Positions 1 to 7,924 of a DNA stretch of 64,000 nt are shown one piece after another (position 1 is the stretch's first letter; each line of letters opens with the position of its first letter). Below the pieces are notes generated by a model, which saw only the letters and a program-made list of their open reading frames with translations, had not been told where the DNA came from and searched no databases. The DNA comes from a methanogenic archaeon mixed culture ISO4-G1 (GTDB lineage: Archaea > Thermoplasmatota > Thermoplasmata > Methanomassiliicoccales > Methanomethylophilaceae), in contig CP013703.1 of NCBI GenBank assembly GCA_001563305.1, positions 1,413,773 through 1,477,772 on the forward strand, read 5' to 3'. The translations under genes and the position numbers were made by a program.

Positions 1-120
1 GAATCGATCTTCGAGGATGCCCAGCGCACCATCCGCGAGAGGGGATACAAGGTCCTCGACTGCGAGCCCTTGGATCCGTTCGAGAAGGCCCATGCAATGA
101 TCGTCATCGGGAGGGAGTGA
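1..120 (+). CDS. flpA: 3' end of a fibrillarin-like rRNA/tRNA 2'-O-methyltransferase gene (partial)
   Basis: The window opens inside a plus-strand frame that runs 39 codons to a TGA at 118-120. The tail contains LEPF-like sequence (CEPLDPFEKAHAMIV), which resembles the C-terminus of archaeal fibrillarin, where a conserved 'EP...R/K-x-HA' strand closes the SAM-dependent methyltransferase fold. Fibrillarin catalyses 2'-O-ribose methylation in C/D-box RNPs together with Nop5 and L7Ae. The match rests only on this short C-terminal segment, so the identity is probable rather than certain. The next gene starts 1 base after the stop, suggesting co-transcription. Confidence 0.55.
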   Translation, partial: ESIFEDAQRTIRERGYKVLDCEPLDPFEKAHAMIVIGRE

Positions 121-121
121 G

Positions 122-460
122 TTGAGGACTGCCTACGCCATAGCCTTCTCCGGTGACAGATTCCTCATGGTCTGGCACAATGGCCGCAACGGGTGGGAGA
201 TGCCCGGCGGGCACGTCGAGGAAGGGGAGACCTCCGAGCAGGCCGCCAAGAGGGAGTTCCTCGAGGAGGCGGGCTACGAGATAGAGGTAGTCGCAGTCCG
301 CGACATCGGTTACTGCGACGTCTGCGCCGCACGCCTCGGCAGGAAGGTCAGGGACGACTGCGAGATGAGATCCGAACTCTTCGACACGCTCCCGGAGCAG
401 CTGTCTTTCGAAAGGGAGGAGTATCTGGACACCGTTCCCTGGGCCAAATCGAAACTGTGA
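122..460 (+). CDS. NUDIX hydrolase
   Basis: 112-residue protein with a full Nudix box: G30-x5-E36-x7-R44-E45-x2-E48-E49-x-G51. The family hydrolyses nucleoside diphosphates linked to another moiety, with the box binding Mg2+; the substrate cannot be read from sequence. The start is a TTG at 122 directly after the upstream stop, preceded by a GGGAGG-type ribosome-binding site inside the upstream gene. The protein is a single compact Nudix domain of slightly short length. It is probably translated with the fibrillarin-like gene and is followed by the rpsO promoter. Confidence 0.85.
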   Translation: MRTAYAIAFSGDRFLMVWHNGRNGWEMPGGHVEEGETSEQAAKREFLEEAGYEIEVVAVRDIGYCDVCAARLGRKVRDDCEMRSELFDTLPEQLSFEREEYLDTVPWAKSKL

Positions 461-479
461 ATCGTCCCGACGACCACTC

Positions 480-537
480 TTTATATACTTCTTCTATAAT
501 CACACGCGTAGCCTCGCCGCCTAGAATGATTCGGAGG
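480..537 (+). promoter_or_regulatory. rpsO promoter and ribosome-binding site
   Basis: TTTATATA at 480-487 is a good archaeal TATA box. A GGAGG ribosome-binding site lies at 533-537, eight bases before the rpsO ATG at 546. The expected transcript start is near 510, giving a short leader. Confidence 0.65.
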
Positions 538-545
538 ATCACACT

Positions 546-1001
546 ATGGCAAGAATGCACACAAGAAGAAAGGGAAAATCCTGTTCGAAGCACCCAATGG
601 TTTCCGAGAATCCCGCATGGGTACCCCTCAACGCCACCGAAATCGAGGACCTCATCGTGAAGCTCGCGAAAGACGGAATCATCTCTGCCCAGATCGGACT
701 CATCCTCAGGGACCAGTATGGAGTTCCTGACGTTAAGCTCGCAACCGGCAAGACGATCACCGAGATCATGGCCGAGAAGGGAGTAGCACCCGCTCTTCCC
801 GAGGACCTTTCCAACCTCATGAGGCGCGCAATCTCACTGAACGTCCACCTCAAAAGCAACAAGGGAGACGTCTCCAACAAGAGGGGTCTGCTCATGATTG
901 AGGCGAAGATCAGGAGACTGGAGAGCTACTACAAGAGGAACGGAGTCCTTCCCGCAGACTGGAAGTATTCTCTCAGCAACGCGGAACTCATGCTCAAGTG
1001 A
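546..1001 (+). CDS. rps15: 30S ribosomal protein S15 (archaeal S15P/S13e)
   Basis: 151-residue protein with the archaeal/eukaryal-type N-terminal extension (MARMHTRRKGKS) followed by the S15 four-helix core that binds the central domain of 16S rRNA. Length and residues match the archaeal S15P family. It has its own TATA box and strong ribosome-binding site. The last bases overlap the GTG start of the next gene (stop 999-1001, start 998), so S15 and the RecJ-like protein are translationally coupled, a neighbourhood often seen in Euryarchaeota. Confidence 0.97.
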   Translation: MARMHTRRKGKSCSKHPMVSENPAWVPLNATEIEDLIVKLAKDGIISAQIGLILRDQYGVPDVKLATGKTITEIMAEKGVAPALPEDLSNLMRRAISLNVHLKSNKGDVSNKRGLLMIEAKIRRLESYYKRNGVLPADWKYSLSNAELMLK

Positions 1002-2353
1002 GTTATATGGAGACCGAGGTCCCCTCAAAACTACTTACAACTCTATCTCATGCCGCGGACATCGTCCGCGGACATGATTTTATCCAAGTCTATTCGCACT
1101 ACGATGCCGACGGCGTATCCGCGGCATCGATCATCGCACAGACCCTTCTCCGCGAGGGCAAGGAGTTCCGCGTCACCCTGTTCACGACGCTGAACGACTA
1201 CAACATGGACATAGTCCGCAGCACCAAGGCCGAATGCATCATCATGACTGACCTGGGTGCATCCTACATCGACCAGTTCGACACCATGAACTGTGACGTC
1301 GTCGTACTGGACCACCACACGATCATCTCGGATGCCAAGCGCATCTGCTATGCGAACCCCCACCTCTACGGCATCGACGGAATGACATCGGGATGCGGCG
1401 CCACGATGGCGCTCCTGTTCGCCGTCACGATGAACCAGAGGAACTGGGACCTCGTACAGGTGGCCTTTGCCGGTATCGCAGGGGACAGACAGCACATCAA
1501 CGGCCTGTCCGGACTCAACGTCTACCTTCTCGAGGAGGGCAAGAAGAGGGGATATATCGAGGAGATGCCGGGATCCCTGATCCCCGCAGGGAACCTCATG
1601 ACCCAGCTGTTCCTCACCACCGACCCCTACATCCGCGGCATAAGCGGGAACGAGGAGGGCGTGGCTAAACTCCTGAACGACGCCGGGATCGACCACGGGA
1701 AATCCTACGACGACCTGACCGACGAGGAGAGGAGGAAACTGTCCTCACTCATAGCTATCAAACTCACGGAGCAGGGCGTGCTGGAGGTCTCGATGAGCGA
1801 GATCGCCAGGACGAGATACCACCTCAAGGGATTCGACATGGATGCGGAGTACCTCTCGTCCGTCCTGAACAGCTGCGGCCGTTCCGGACTCGGAGGGATG
1901 GGGATCTCCGCCGGCATGGGCGACAAGAAGGCCTTCGAGACCGGGGTGAACCTCATGAACGAGGCCAACAGGGACGTCGTCATGAACATGGTAGACCTCG
2001 ACAGGAAGGGCCTGAACCAGAGGAAGCACTTCCAGTGGTTCGACAGCACCGACTCCGGATTCACCGGGATGCTGTGTGGCATCGCCATGCAGTGCATCGG
2101 CGATCCCAGCAAACCGACGATAGGGATGAACCAATCGAAGGATCCCGTGAACCTCTCATCGAGGGGGATGTGGTGCCAGCTCGACAAGGGCATTGACCTT
2201 GCGGCGGCCATGAGAGAGACCTGTGCCGCGGTGGGCGGAGAGGGCGGCGGTCACAAGATTGCCGCCGGCGGATCGATCCCCGGTGACAGGGTAGAAGAAT
2301 TCTTGAACACTCTGGACTCGGTACTGGAGAGGCAGCTCAGCTCCTCCAGGTGA
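998..2353 (+). CDS. DHH/DHHA1 family RecJ-like exonuclease
   Basis: 451 residues with the two-part DHH phosphoesterase layout. Motif I is H34-Y-D36-A-D38, the DHH triad is D105-H-H107, and the C-terminal DHHA1 nucleic-acid-binding motif GGEGGGHK lies near residue 420. These metal ligands (Mn2+/Mg2+) are intact. Archaeal members act as single-strand DNA or RNA exonucleases and some (GAN) bind the GINS complex. The GTG at 998 overlaps the S15 stop; ATG at 1007 is an alternative. The 3' end overlaps the convergent kae1 gene by 17 bases. Confidence 0.88.
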   Translation: MSYMETEVPSKLLTTLSHAADIVRGHDFIQVYSHYDADGVSAASIIAQTLLREGKEFRVTLFTTLNDYNMDIVRSTKAECIIMTDLGASYIDQFDTMNCDVVVLDHHTIISDAKRICYANPHLYGIDGMTSGCGATMALLFAVTMNQRNWDLVQVAFAGIAGDRQHINGLSGLNVYLLEEGKKRGYIEEMPGSLIPAGNLMTQLFLTTDPYIRGISGNEEGVAKLLNDAGIDHGKSYDDLTDEERRKLSSLIAIKLTEQGVLEVSMSEIARTRYHLKGFDMDAEYLSSVLNSCGRSGLGGMGISAGMGDKKAFETGVNLMNEANRDVVMNMVDLDRKGLNQRKHFQWFDSTDSGFTGMLCGIAMQCIGDPSKPTIGMNQSKDPVNLSSRGMWCQLDKGIDLAAAMRETCAAVGGEGGGHKIAAGGSIPGDRVEEFLNTLDSVLERQLSSSR

Positions 2354-3323
2354 CCTCGACCTCGTCGGTCCTGAACCTCTGATTCACGACCGTATCGGCG
2401 ATGTCCATCCTCACGCCCGATTCATACATCTCCGAACCGAGCCATGCGATCATCGCCCCGTTGTCCATGCAGAACCTGCGGTCGGGACAGTACATCTGGG
2501 CACCGCGCTCCTCGGCCATCTCGCGGACCATCTCGCGGAGACGCATGTTCTGTGCGACGCCTCCCCCGAGCAGGACCTCGTCCTTGCCGATGTGCGCCAT
2601 GGCACGCTCGGTCACCTCTGTGAGCATCGCATACGCGGTCTCCTGCACGGAGAGCGCTATGTCCTCCAGTGGGACACCTTTCTTCTGAAGTGCCAGCGCC
2701 GCTGTCATTAGACCAGAGAAGGCGACATCCATGCCCTTCACGGAATAGGGCAGCTCATGGTATTCCTTGCCTTCCTTGGCGAGCTTCTCGAAGATCGGCC
2801 CGGCGTAGAATCCCATGCCGAGATCCCTTCCGAGCTTATCGAGCATGTTGCCGATGCCGATGTCCTGTGTCTCCCCGAAGATCCTATAACGGCCCTCGGC
2901 GAAGGCGATGACCTGTGTGTTCCCTCCCGATGCGTAAAGCAGGGCGGGATCCTCGCATCCGCACAGCGCACGTCCGATCTCCACGTGGGCGACACAATGG
3001 TTCACCCCTACGATCGGTATGCCCATGGTGCAGGCGAACGCCCTTGCCGCAGTGGCCGCGACACGCAGGCACGGGCCCAATCCGGGGCCCATCGAGAACG
3101 ATATCACATCGATGTCCTTAGGCTCAAGTCCCGAGACCTCGAAGGCCTTCTGCATGATGCCGGAGACGACCTCCACGTGATGGTTTGCCGCCTCCCTGGG
3201 ATGGAGTCCCCCGTTCTTGGGTTTGAACATGTCGAGCTCGTTGGCAAGTACGTTGTGGTCGGAATCCACGATCCCCACTCCGAGGGTGTGCGCCGTGCCT
3301 TCGATGCCTAAGGTTATCATCAT
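2337..3323 (-). CDS. kae1: tRNA N6-threonylcarbamoyladenosine protein Kae1 (KEOPS catalytic subunit)
   Basis: 328-residue ASKHA-fold protein that transfers threonylcarbamoyl to A37 of ANN-decoding tRNAs within KEOPS (with Bud32, Cgi121, Pcc1). The metal-binding HxxxH motif is at H109/H113, and nucleotide-binding segments YASGGNTQVI and LLGGGVAQN are present. Many euryarchaea carry a Kae1-Bud32 fusion; here the protein ends after the Kae1 domain, so Bud32 must be encoded elsewhere. The start is the first of two consecutive ATGs; the promoter lies in the 60 bases shared with tRNA-Val. Confidence 0.95.
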   Translation of the reverse strand: MMITLGIEGTAHTLGVGIVDSDHNVLANELDMFKPKNGGLHPREAANHHVEVVSGIMQKAFEVSGLEPKDIDVISFSMGPGLGPCLRVAATAARAFACTMGIPIVGVNHCVAHVEIGRALCGCEDPALLYASGGNTQVIAFAEGRYRIFGETQDIGIGNMLDKLGRDLGMGFYAGPIFEKLAKEGKEYHELPYSVKGMDVAFSGLMTAALALQKKGVPLEDIALSVQETAYAMLTEVTERAMAHIGKDEVLLGGGVAQNMRLREMVREMAEERGAQMYCPDRRFCMDNGAMIAWLGSEMYESGVRMDIADTVVNQRFRTDEVEVTWRS

Positions 3324-3383
3324 TCAGCAATCTGGGAACGACTACAAAACGTTTATCTACTGTAAGGATATCGTCCACACATC

Positions 3384-3459
3384 GGACCCGTGGTCTAGGG
3401 GTTATGACGTCGCATTGACATTGCGGAGGTCGCCGGTTCAAATCCGGCCGGGTCCACCA
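3384..3459 (+). tRNA. tRNA-Val (anticodon GAC), CCA encoded
   Basis: Cloverleaf: acceptor GGACCCG (3384-3390) pairs with CGGGTCC (3449-3455); anticodon stem TCGCA/TGCGG with loop TTGACAT, giving GAC; T arm GCCGG-TTCAAAT-CCGGC. Discriminator A and the CCA end are encoded. A TTTATCTA TATA-like box lies about 30 bases upstream. No intron is seen. Confidence 0.95.
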
Positions 3460-3522
3460 TCTTCTCAATACCGTTAACATATGGTCATCTGTTTTTTACT
3501 CCAGTTACGCAGTTCATCCCTC

Positions 3523-4356
3523 ATGAGGAAAACAGTCATGGCAGGTGCGGTCGTGGCCTTCGTCATTCTGGCCTTTGCCGGCACCTATGCGATAGCCTAC
3601 GAACCCGCATCTGACTACACCCTTTTGGATTCCATGGACAACATACAGCCCGGGCTGACCTGCAAGATGAATGAGAACATGAGCGACTGGTCCCGCAGCT
3701 CTTCAACGGTCGTCAAAGAGGTGGACGGTGATGTCGGTGTGTTCTCCCAGGAGTTCCGCGAGGAGGCCCGGATCTTCCAGGATGTCATGTATATGATTTG
3801 GGAATTCGATCCCGGTTTCTTCGATTTCGACTATACCGATGAGGAGGAAATCCCGGAAAGTGTCTCCGTATCCGTTTCCGGTAACGAATACACCCTCAAC
3901 GGATCCTATAATGACGGAATGTACAACGCCACCTATCGCTCGCTCAGGATCGTCGTGGAGGATGGCGAAGCGGTCGACGTGTCCGGCGCACTGAAGTACG
4001 ACTATGAAAGAAAGAACCTCTCCGAACACTATGATATTGAGTGCAAGACCGAGGGCGGAGTACTGCTAGTCAAGGGAATCGCGGCGGAGAAGGCACAGTA
4101 TACCGAGGAGATCGATTACTTCTGGGATATGGCCTTGAACTACTTTGTCCCTGAGGCCTACTCGGAACTCGATATCACAGAGAGCGACGAGAAGTGCGGA
4201 AATGTGACGGCACACGTTTACACCATGAACGGAGAGATGTACGGACACACGTTCGAGAACCTCAAGTGTTACACATACCAGGGCTACACCCTGAAGATTA
4301 CTGGCGTTTATGACGGCGGCTCGGTCAGGAGTATCGCCTCGGTCTACATGGCCTGA
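3523..4356 (+). CDS. Predicted secreted or membrane-anchored protein of unknown function
   Basis: About 277 residues from the ATG at 3523 (the frame opens at 3481). That start puts a short basic stretch (MRKT) directly before a hydrophobic helix (residues ~5-25), followed by a long soluble acidic region without further membrane segments, so a signal peptide or N-terminal anchor with an extracytoplasmic domain is likely. Several N-x-S/T sites occur. I recognise no domain. It ends at a hairpin shared with the convergent downstream gene. Confidence 0.7.
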   Translation: MRKTVMAGAVVAFVILAFAGTYAIAYEPASDYTLLDSMDNIQPGLTCKMNENMSDWSRSSSTVVKEVDGDVGVFSQEFREEARIFQDVMYMIWEFDPGFFDFDYTDEEEIPESVSVSVSGNEYTLNGSYNDGMYNATYRSLRIVVEDGEAVDVSGALKYDYERKNLSEHYDIECKTEGGVLLVKGIAAEKAQYTEEIDYFWDMALNYFVPEAYSELDITESDEKCGNVTAHVYTMNGEMYGHTFENLKCYTYQGYTLKITGVYDGGSVRSIASVYMA

Positions 4357-4363
4357 AACCTAT

Positions 4364-4399
4364 GGACTGGGCGGACAATCTGCCCGGTCCCTTTTCTTA
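4364..4399. terminator. Hairpin terminator between convergent genes
   Basis: GGACTGGGC (4364-4372) pairs with GCCCGGTCC (4382-4390), one G-T pair, nine-base loop, followed by CTTTTCTTA. It lies between the plus-strand secreted protein and the minus-strand 4408-4770 gene. Confidence 0.5.
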
Positions 4400-4407
4400 C
4401 CGATCCC

Positions 4408-4770
4408 TCAGTGATGCCTCATACCGCAGGTTATGGAATCCGTCCAGACCTCTTCATTACTGGCATCATCGAAATGACATCTGCGGGTGTAGAACCACCC
4501 CTTCCACGAATAGGGGATCTCATACCCTTCGGCATCGACGATGACCGTGTTCCCGGCGGACGATATCCAGATCTCCGGAAGATGGTTCACTAGTTCCGCG
4601 AACCTTCCCACTATGATGTCCTCAAAACCATCTGGCACATCGTCAGAACTGATGATCAGGCGGGCCCGGTTGTAACGGTTCAGCATGGCTGTGACTGCCT
4701 TGATCCCCGCATCCAATTCCGAGAATCCGTTGATCGATTCGGTGGTCCCGTTCCTCTCATCCGTCATCAC
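4408..4770 (-). CDS. Hypothetical protein, small and soluble
   Basis: 120 residues with no membrane segment and no motif that I recognise. Start is GTG at 4770 or the next codon ATG at 4767; a purine-rich GGGGGT stretch precedes it. The C-terminus has a His/Cys-containing end (CGMRHH). A TATA-like CTATAAGG lies near 4799-4808 on the minus strand and a palindrome lies between it and the start, so the gene looks independently regulated. Codon use resembles its neighbours, which supports it being real, but no function can be given. Confidence 0.55.
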   Translation of the reverse strand: MMTDERNGTTESINGFSELDAGIKAVTAMLNRYNRARLIISSDDVPDGFEDIIVGRFAELVNHLPEIWISSAGNTVIVDAEGYEIPYSWKGWFYTRRCHFDDASNEEVWTDSITCGMRHH

Positions 4771-4774
4771 CCCC

Positions 4775-4793
4775 TTAACGCACTGAGCGTTAA
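4775..4793. promoter_or_regulatory. Inverted repeat TTAACGC-N5-GCGTTAA, candidate operator
   Basis: Perfect 7-base arms (4775-4781 and 4787-4793) with a 5-base spacer, placed between the TATA-like box (about 4800-4808) and the start of the minus-strand gene at 4770. The position around the transcript start suits a repressor site. The cognate regulator is unknown. Confidence 0.4.
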
Positions 4794-4849
4794 AGAAACC
4801 TTATAGAGGAAGTCGAATGACGAACGAAACGGACCCATTTTTCGCGCAA

Positions 4850-4948
4850 TTATTATTAAATGAGGTAAAGATGGGGGTTTCCGTTGACTGACTGGCGCTT
4901 CTCTGATCCGCCAAGAGCGGTTAAACTCAGAAACGCTGAGGTAAACAA
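4850..4948 (+). promoter_or_regulatory. Promoter and structured 5' leader of the AGCS symporter
   Basis: An A/T-rich ATTATTATTAAA element near 4850-4861 can serve as the TATA box, giving a leader of about 65 bases. The leader can fold: GCGCTTCTCTGA pairs imperfectly with TCAGAAACGC around an internal CCGC-CAAGA-GCGG hairpin. GAGGT before the ATG at 4949 is the ribosome-binding site, and the outer stem would partly mask it. This is a visual fold only. Confidence 0.3.
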
Positions 4949-6412
4949 ATGAGTGTAGCAGAATTTCTGGATAGCATATTCAGTCCTCTGAACACATACA
5001 TCTGGTACATCGCCTTCGTATGTCTCATCGGACTTGGATTGTTCTTCGCTTACAAAGTAAAGGTGATGCAGATCACCCACATGGGCGAGAACGCAAAGCT
5101 CGCCATTTCCGGAGTCTCGGAAGGAAAGGGCGACAAGAGACTGTCATCGTTCGAGGCTTTCTGTCTCGGAATGGGTGCCCGTATCGGTGTAGGAAACATC
5201 GCCGGAGTGGCAACCGCAATTGTCACCGGAGGACCCGGAGCGGTCTTCTGGATGTGGATCTTCGCACTGATCGGTGCCGGAACAAGCTTCTTCGAGTCCA
5301 CCGCGGCCCAGATTTACAAAGAGAAGAAATCGGACGGAAGTTACTACGGAGGCCCCGCATACTACGCTACCAAGGGTCTCAAGAACAGGAAGCTCGGAAT
5401 CGTCCTGGCATTTCTGATCTTCGTCACATTCGGTATCGGATTCGTCGGAGTTCAGGCCAACAACTCCGCGGATGCGATCGCGACCGCGTTCAACCTCGAT
5501 CCTGTCCTGGTCGGTTCGCTGATCGCATTCCTCGCCGCCATCATCATCTTCAGCGGGACCAAGATTGTCGGGGTGTTCTCGGCAAGGGTCGTTCCCGCCA
5601 TGGCCGTCCTGTGGATCATCCTGGCGCTGGCCGTCATCTGCGTCAACTTCCAGAACGTCGGAAACGCAATCGCGATGATCTTCCAGTACGCATTCTCCGG
5701 ACCTGCGATCATCGGAGGAGGAATCGGAACCGTCATCATGGTCGGTCTCAAGAGAGGAGTGTTCTCCAACGAGGCCGGACTGGGTTCCATCGCCAACATC
5801 GCCGGAACCGCGCACACCACCCACCCTGTCAAGCAGGGACTCATGCAGTCCTTCGGTGTCATCGTGGACACCCTGATCGTCTGTACGTTCACCGCACTGG
5901 CGGTCCTGTCCTTCGGGGACTGGAGCCAGATCCAGGACCTCTGCTACGACGGAACCACCGTCGTCCTCCAGAAGGCCCCCCTGGTCATGTACGTCGCATC
6001 CCAGGCACTCGGCCCGTGGGCATCCACTATCATCGCGCTGTTCCTGTTCGTCTTCGCTTTCACCAGCATGCTCGGATACTACACCATGTCCGAGGCGAAC
6101 ATGAGGTTCATCAAGGACAACAACCTGCTGATCTTCATCGTCCGTCTGGTGATCGTCCTCGTGGCCTTCGCATCCTGTCTGATCAACGTGTCGCTCATGG
6201 ACACGATCTCAGATACCTTCATGGCCGCGATGGGAGCCGTCAACGTGGTCGTCGTCGCACTCCTGTCCAAGCCCGTCATGGAGGCCTACAGGGACTACAG
6301 AGAACAGAAGAAGAACGGTATCAAAGAACCGATCTTCACCAAAGATGTCCTCTCCGATCCCTCGGGAGTCACCGAGTGGGACACTCCTCAGGAAGAGGGA
6401 GTGGAAGAGTAA
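4949..6412 (+). CDS. Alanine/glycine:cation symporter (AGCS family)
   Basis: 487-residue polytopic membrane protein with about 11 hydrophobic segments. The family features are visible: an N-terminal 'F...Y...K' region, the conserved GxGARIGVGNIAGVATAI segment and the SNEAGLGS-type motif (FSNEAGLGSIANIAGTAHT). AGCS proteins import D/L-alanine or glycine with Na+. The C-terminus is a charged cytoplasmic tail. The next genes handle glutamate and proline, so this may be part of an amino-acid nitrogen region. It ends at a stable hairpin. Confidence 0.92.
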   Translation: MSVAEFLDSIFSPLNTYIWYIAFVCLIGLGLFFAYKVKVMQITHMGENAKLAISGVSEGKGDKRLSSFEAFCLGMGARIGVGNIAGVATAIVTGGPGAVFWMWIFALIGAGTSFFESTAAQIYKEKKSDGSYYGGPAYYATKGLKNRKLGIVLAFLIFVTFGIGFVGVQANNSADAIATAFNLDPVLVGSLIAFLAAIIIFSGTKIVGVFSARVVPAMAVLWIILALAVICVNFQNVGNAIAMIFQYAFSGPAIIGGGIGTVIMVGLKRGVFSNEAGLGSIANIAGTAHTTHPVKQGLMQSFGVIVDTLIVCTFTALAVLSFGDWSQIQDLCYDGTTVVLQKAPLVMYVASQALGPWASTIIALFLFVFAFTSMLGYYTMSEANMRFIKDNNLLIFIVRLVIVLVAFASCLINVSLMDTISDTFMAAMGAVNVVVVALLSKPVMEAYRDYREQKKNGIKEPIFTKDVLSDPSGVTEWDTPQEEGVEE

Positions 6413-6425
6413 GCACAACATTTTA

Positions 6426-6443
6426 CGGGGGAGCGATCCCCCG
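6426..6443 (+). terminator. Hairpin terminator after the AGCS gene
   Basis: CGGGGGA (6426-6432) pairs with TCCCCCG (6437-6443) across a GCGA loop, 13 bases after the TAA stop. The tract after it is only weakly T-rich. Confidence 0.45.
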
Positions 6444-6490
6444 ATCCTTCTACAATCCGTTATATCTCTGATACTGCGATAGCCCGGGCC

Positions 6491-7924
6491 ATGGCAGTCT
6501 ACAAGTGCACCATCTGCGGAGAGATCTACGATGACGATGAGGAACCGGTGAGGTTCGAGGACCTTCCGGACGACTGGACGTGTCCCCTCTGCAGATCGCC
6601 CAAGAGCGCATTCGTGAGAGTCGACGGGGAATCCAAACCCGCGGAGGCACCCGAGCAGAAGCCCGCGGCCAAGGAAGCGGAGCCCGTGAAGACCGACGGG
6701 AAACCGGACCTCTCGATCGACGAGAAGCTTGTGAGACATGACAACGATCCGATGGACGAGATCCACACCTTGGCGCTCACCGGGAAGAGCCCCGGGGAGG
6801 CCATGGACACACTCATGCCGCTGCCATCATTCGACGACATCCTCTTCCTCGGAGGACAGCTGGCACATCCACCTCTGGATGACGGTGCGGATGTGGACAT
6901 AAGCGTGACCATCGGGAAGAAGGCGAAGGTCCCGATGAGGATCGAATCACCGATCTACATCTCCCACATGAGCTTCGGTGCGCTCTCCGGAAGGGCCAAG
7001 ATAGCATTGGCCAAGGGATCAGCCATGGCTAAGACCGCCATGTGCAGCGGGGAGGGCGGAGTCCTCTACGACGAGATGAGCAACGCATACCGCTACATCT
7101 TCGAGTACGTCCCCAACAAGTACAGCACCAGAATCATAACCTACGAGGGCTGCGACGCCGTCGAGATCAAGATAGGGCAGGGGACCAAACCAGGCATGGG
7201 CGGGCACCTTCCCGGGGAGAAGGTCACTGACATCATCTCGCTGATGAGGGGGAAGCCCAAGGGACAGGACATCAAGAGCCCGTCCAGGTTCCCGGAGATC
7301 AACTCGCCGGAGGACCTGAAGGCCATGGTCGACATGCTCCGCAAGGAGACCGGGGGCAAACCCATCGGTGTCAAGATCTCCGCGGGCCACATCGAGGAGG
7401 ACCTCGATTACATATCCCAGTCGGGATGCGATTTCATCACAATCGACGGAAGAGGCGGCGCCACGGGCTCATCGCCCAAGTTCCTGAAGGACGCCACCAC
7501 CGTGCCTACGCTCTACGCCCTCTCCAGGGCGCGGAGGTACATGGACGAGAACAAGATGGACCAGGAGCTCGTCATAACGGGAGGGCTCAGGACCAGCAAG
7601 GACTTCATCAAGGCGCTGGCCATGGGTGCGGATGCCATCGCGATAGCATCGGCCGGCCTCATGGCCCTGGGATGCCAGAGATACAGGATCTGCAACACCG
7701 GCAAATGCCCCATGGGGATCGCCACACAGGATCCCGAACTCGAATCCCGTCTGGACCAGGAAGCCGGAGCACTCAGGGTGGCCAACTATCTGAACGCATC
7801 CGCCGAGGAGCTGAGGATATTCCTCCGCGTCTCTGGTCACAAGAGCCTCGGAGAGCTGTCGCTGGACGATCTGTGCACTGTGAACTCCGAGATCTCCCAG
7901 AACACCGGTATCAGGCACGCCTGA
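6491..7924 (+). CDS. gltB: Rubredoxin-fused glutamate synthase (GltB-type FMN domain)
   Basis: 477 residues. Residues 1-45 form a rubredoxin domain with all four iron-binding cysteines (C6-x2-C9 and C31-x2-C34). After an acidic/proline linker comes the FMN-binding glutamate synthase barrel, with the cysteine motif CNTGKCPMGIATQ that holds a 3Fe-4S cluster. The reaction is reductive conversion of 2-oxoglutarate plus ammonia to glutamate. No glutaminase domain is present, as in archaeal short GltB. The fused rubredoxin suggests direct electron entry from a rubredoxin or ferredoxin partner (inference). Its own TATA box lies near 6460. Confidence 0.9.
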   Translation: MAVYKCTICGEIYDDDEEPVRFEDLPDDWTCPLCRSPKSAFVRVDGESKPAEAPEQKPAAKEAEPVKTDGKPDLSIDEKLVRHDNDPMDEIHTLALTGKSPGEAMDTLMPLPSFDDILFLGGQLAHPPLDDGADVDISVTIGKKAKVPMRIESPIYISHMSFGALSGRAKIALAKGSAMAKTAMCSGEGGVLYDEMSNAYRYIFEYVPNKYSTRIITYEGCDAVEIKIGQGTKPGMGGHLPGEKVTDIISLMRGKPKGQDIKSPSRFPEINSPEDLKAMVDMLRKETGGKPIGVKISAGHIEEDLDYISQSGCDFITIDGRGGATGSSPKFLKDATTVPTLYALSRARRYMDENKMDQELVITGGLRTSKDFIKALAMGADAIAIASAGLMALGCQRYRICNTGKCPMGIATQDPELESRLDQEAGALRVANYLNASAEELRIFLRVSGHKSLGELSLDDLCTVNSEISQNTGIRHA

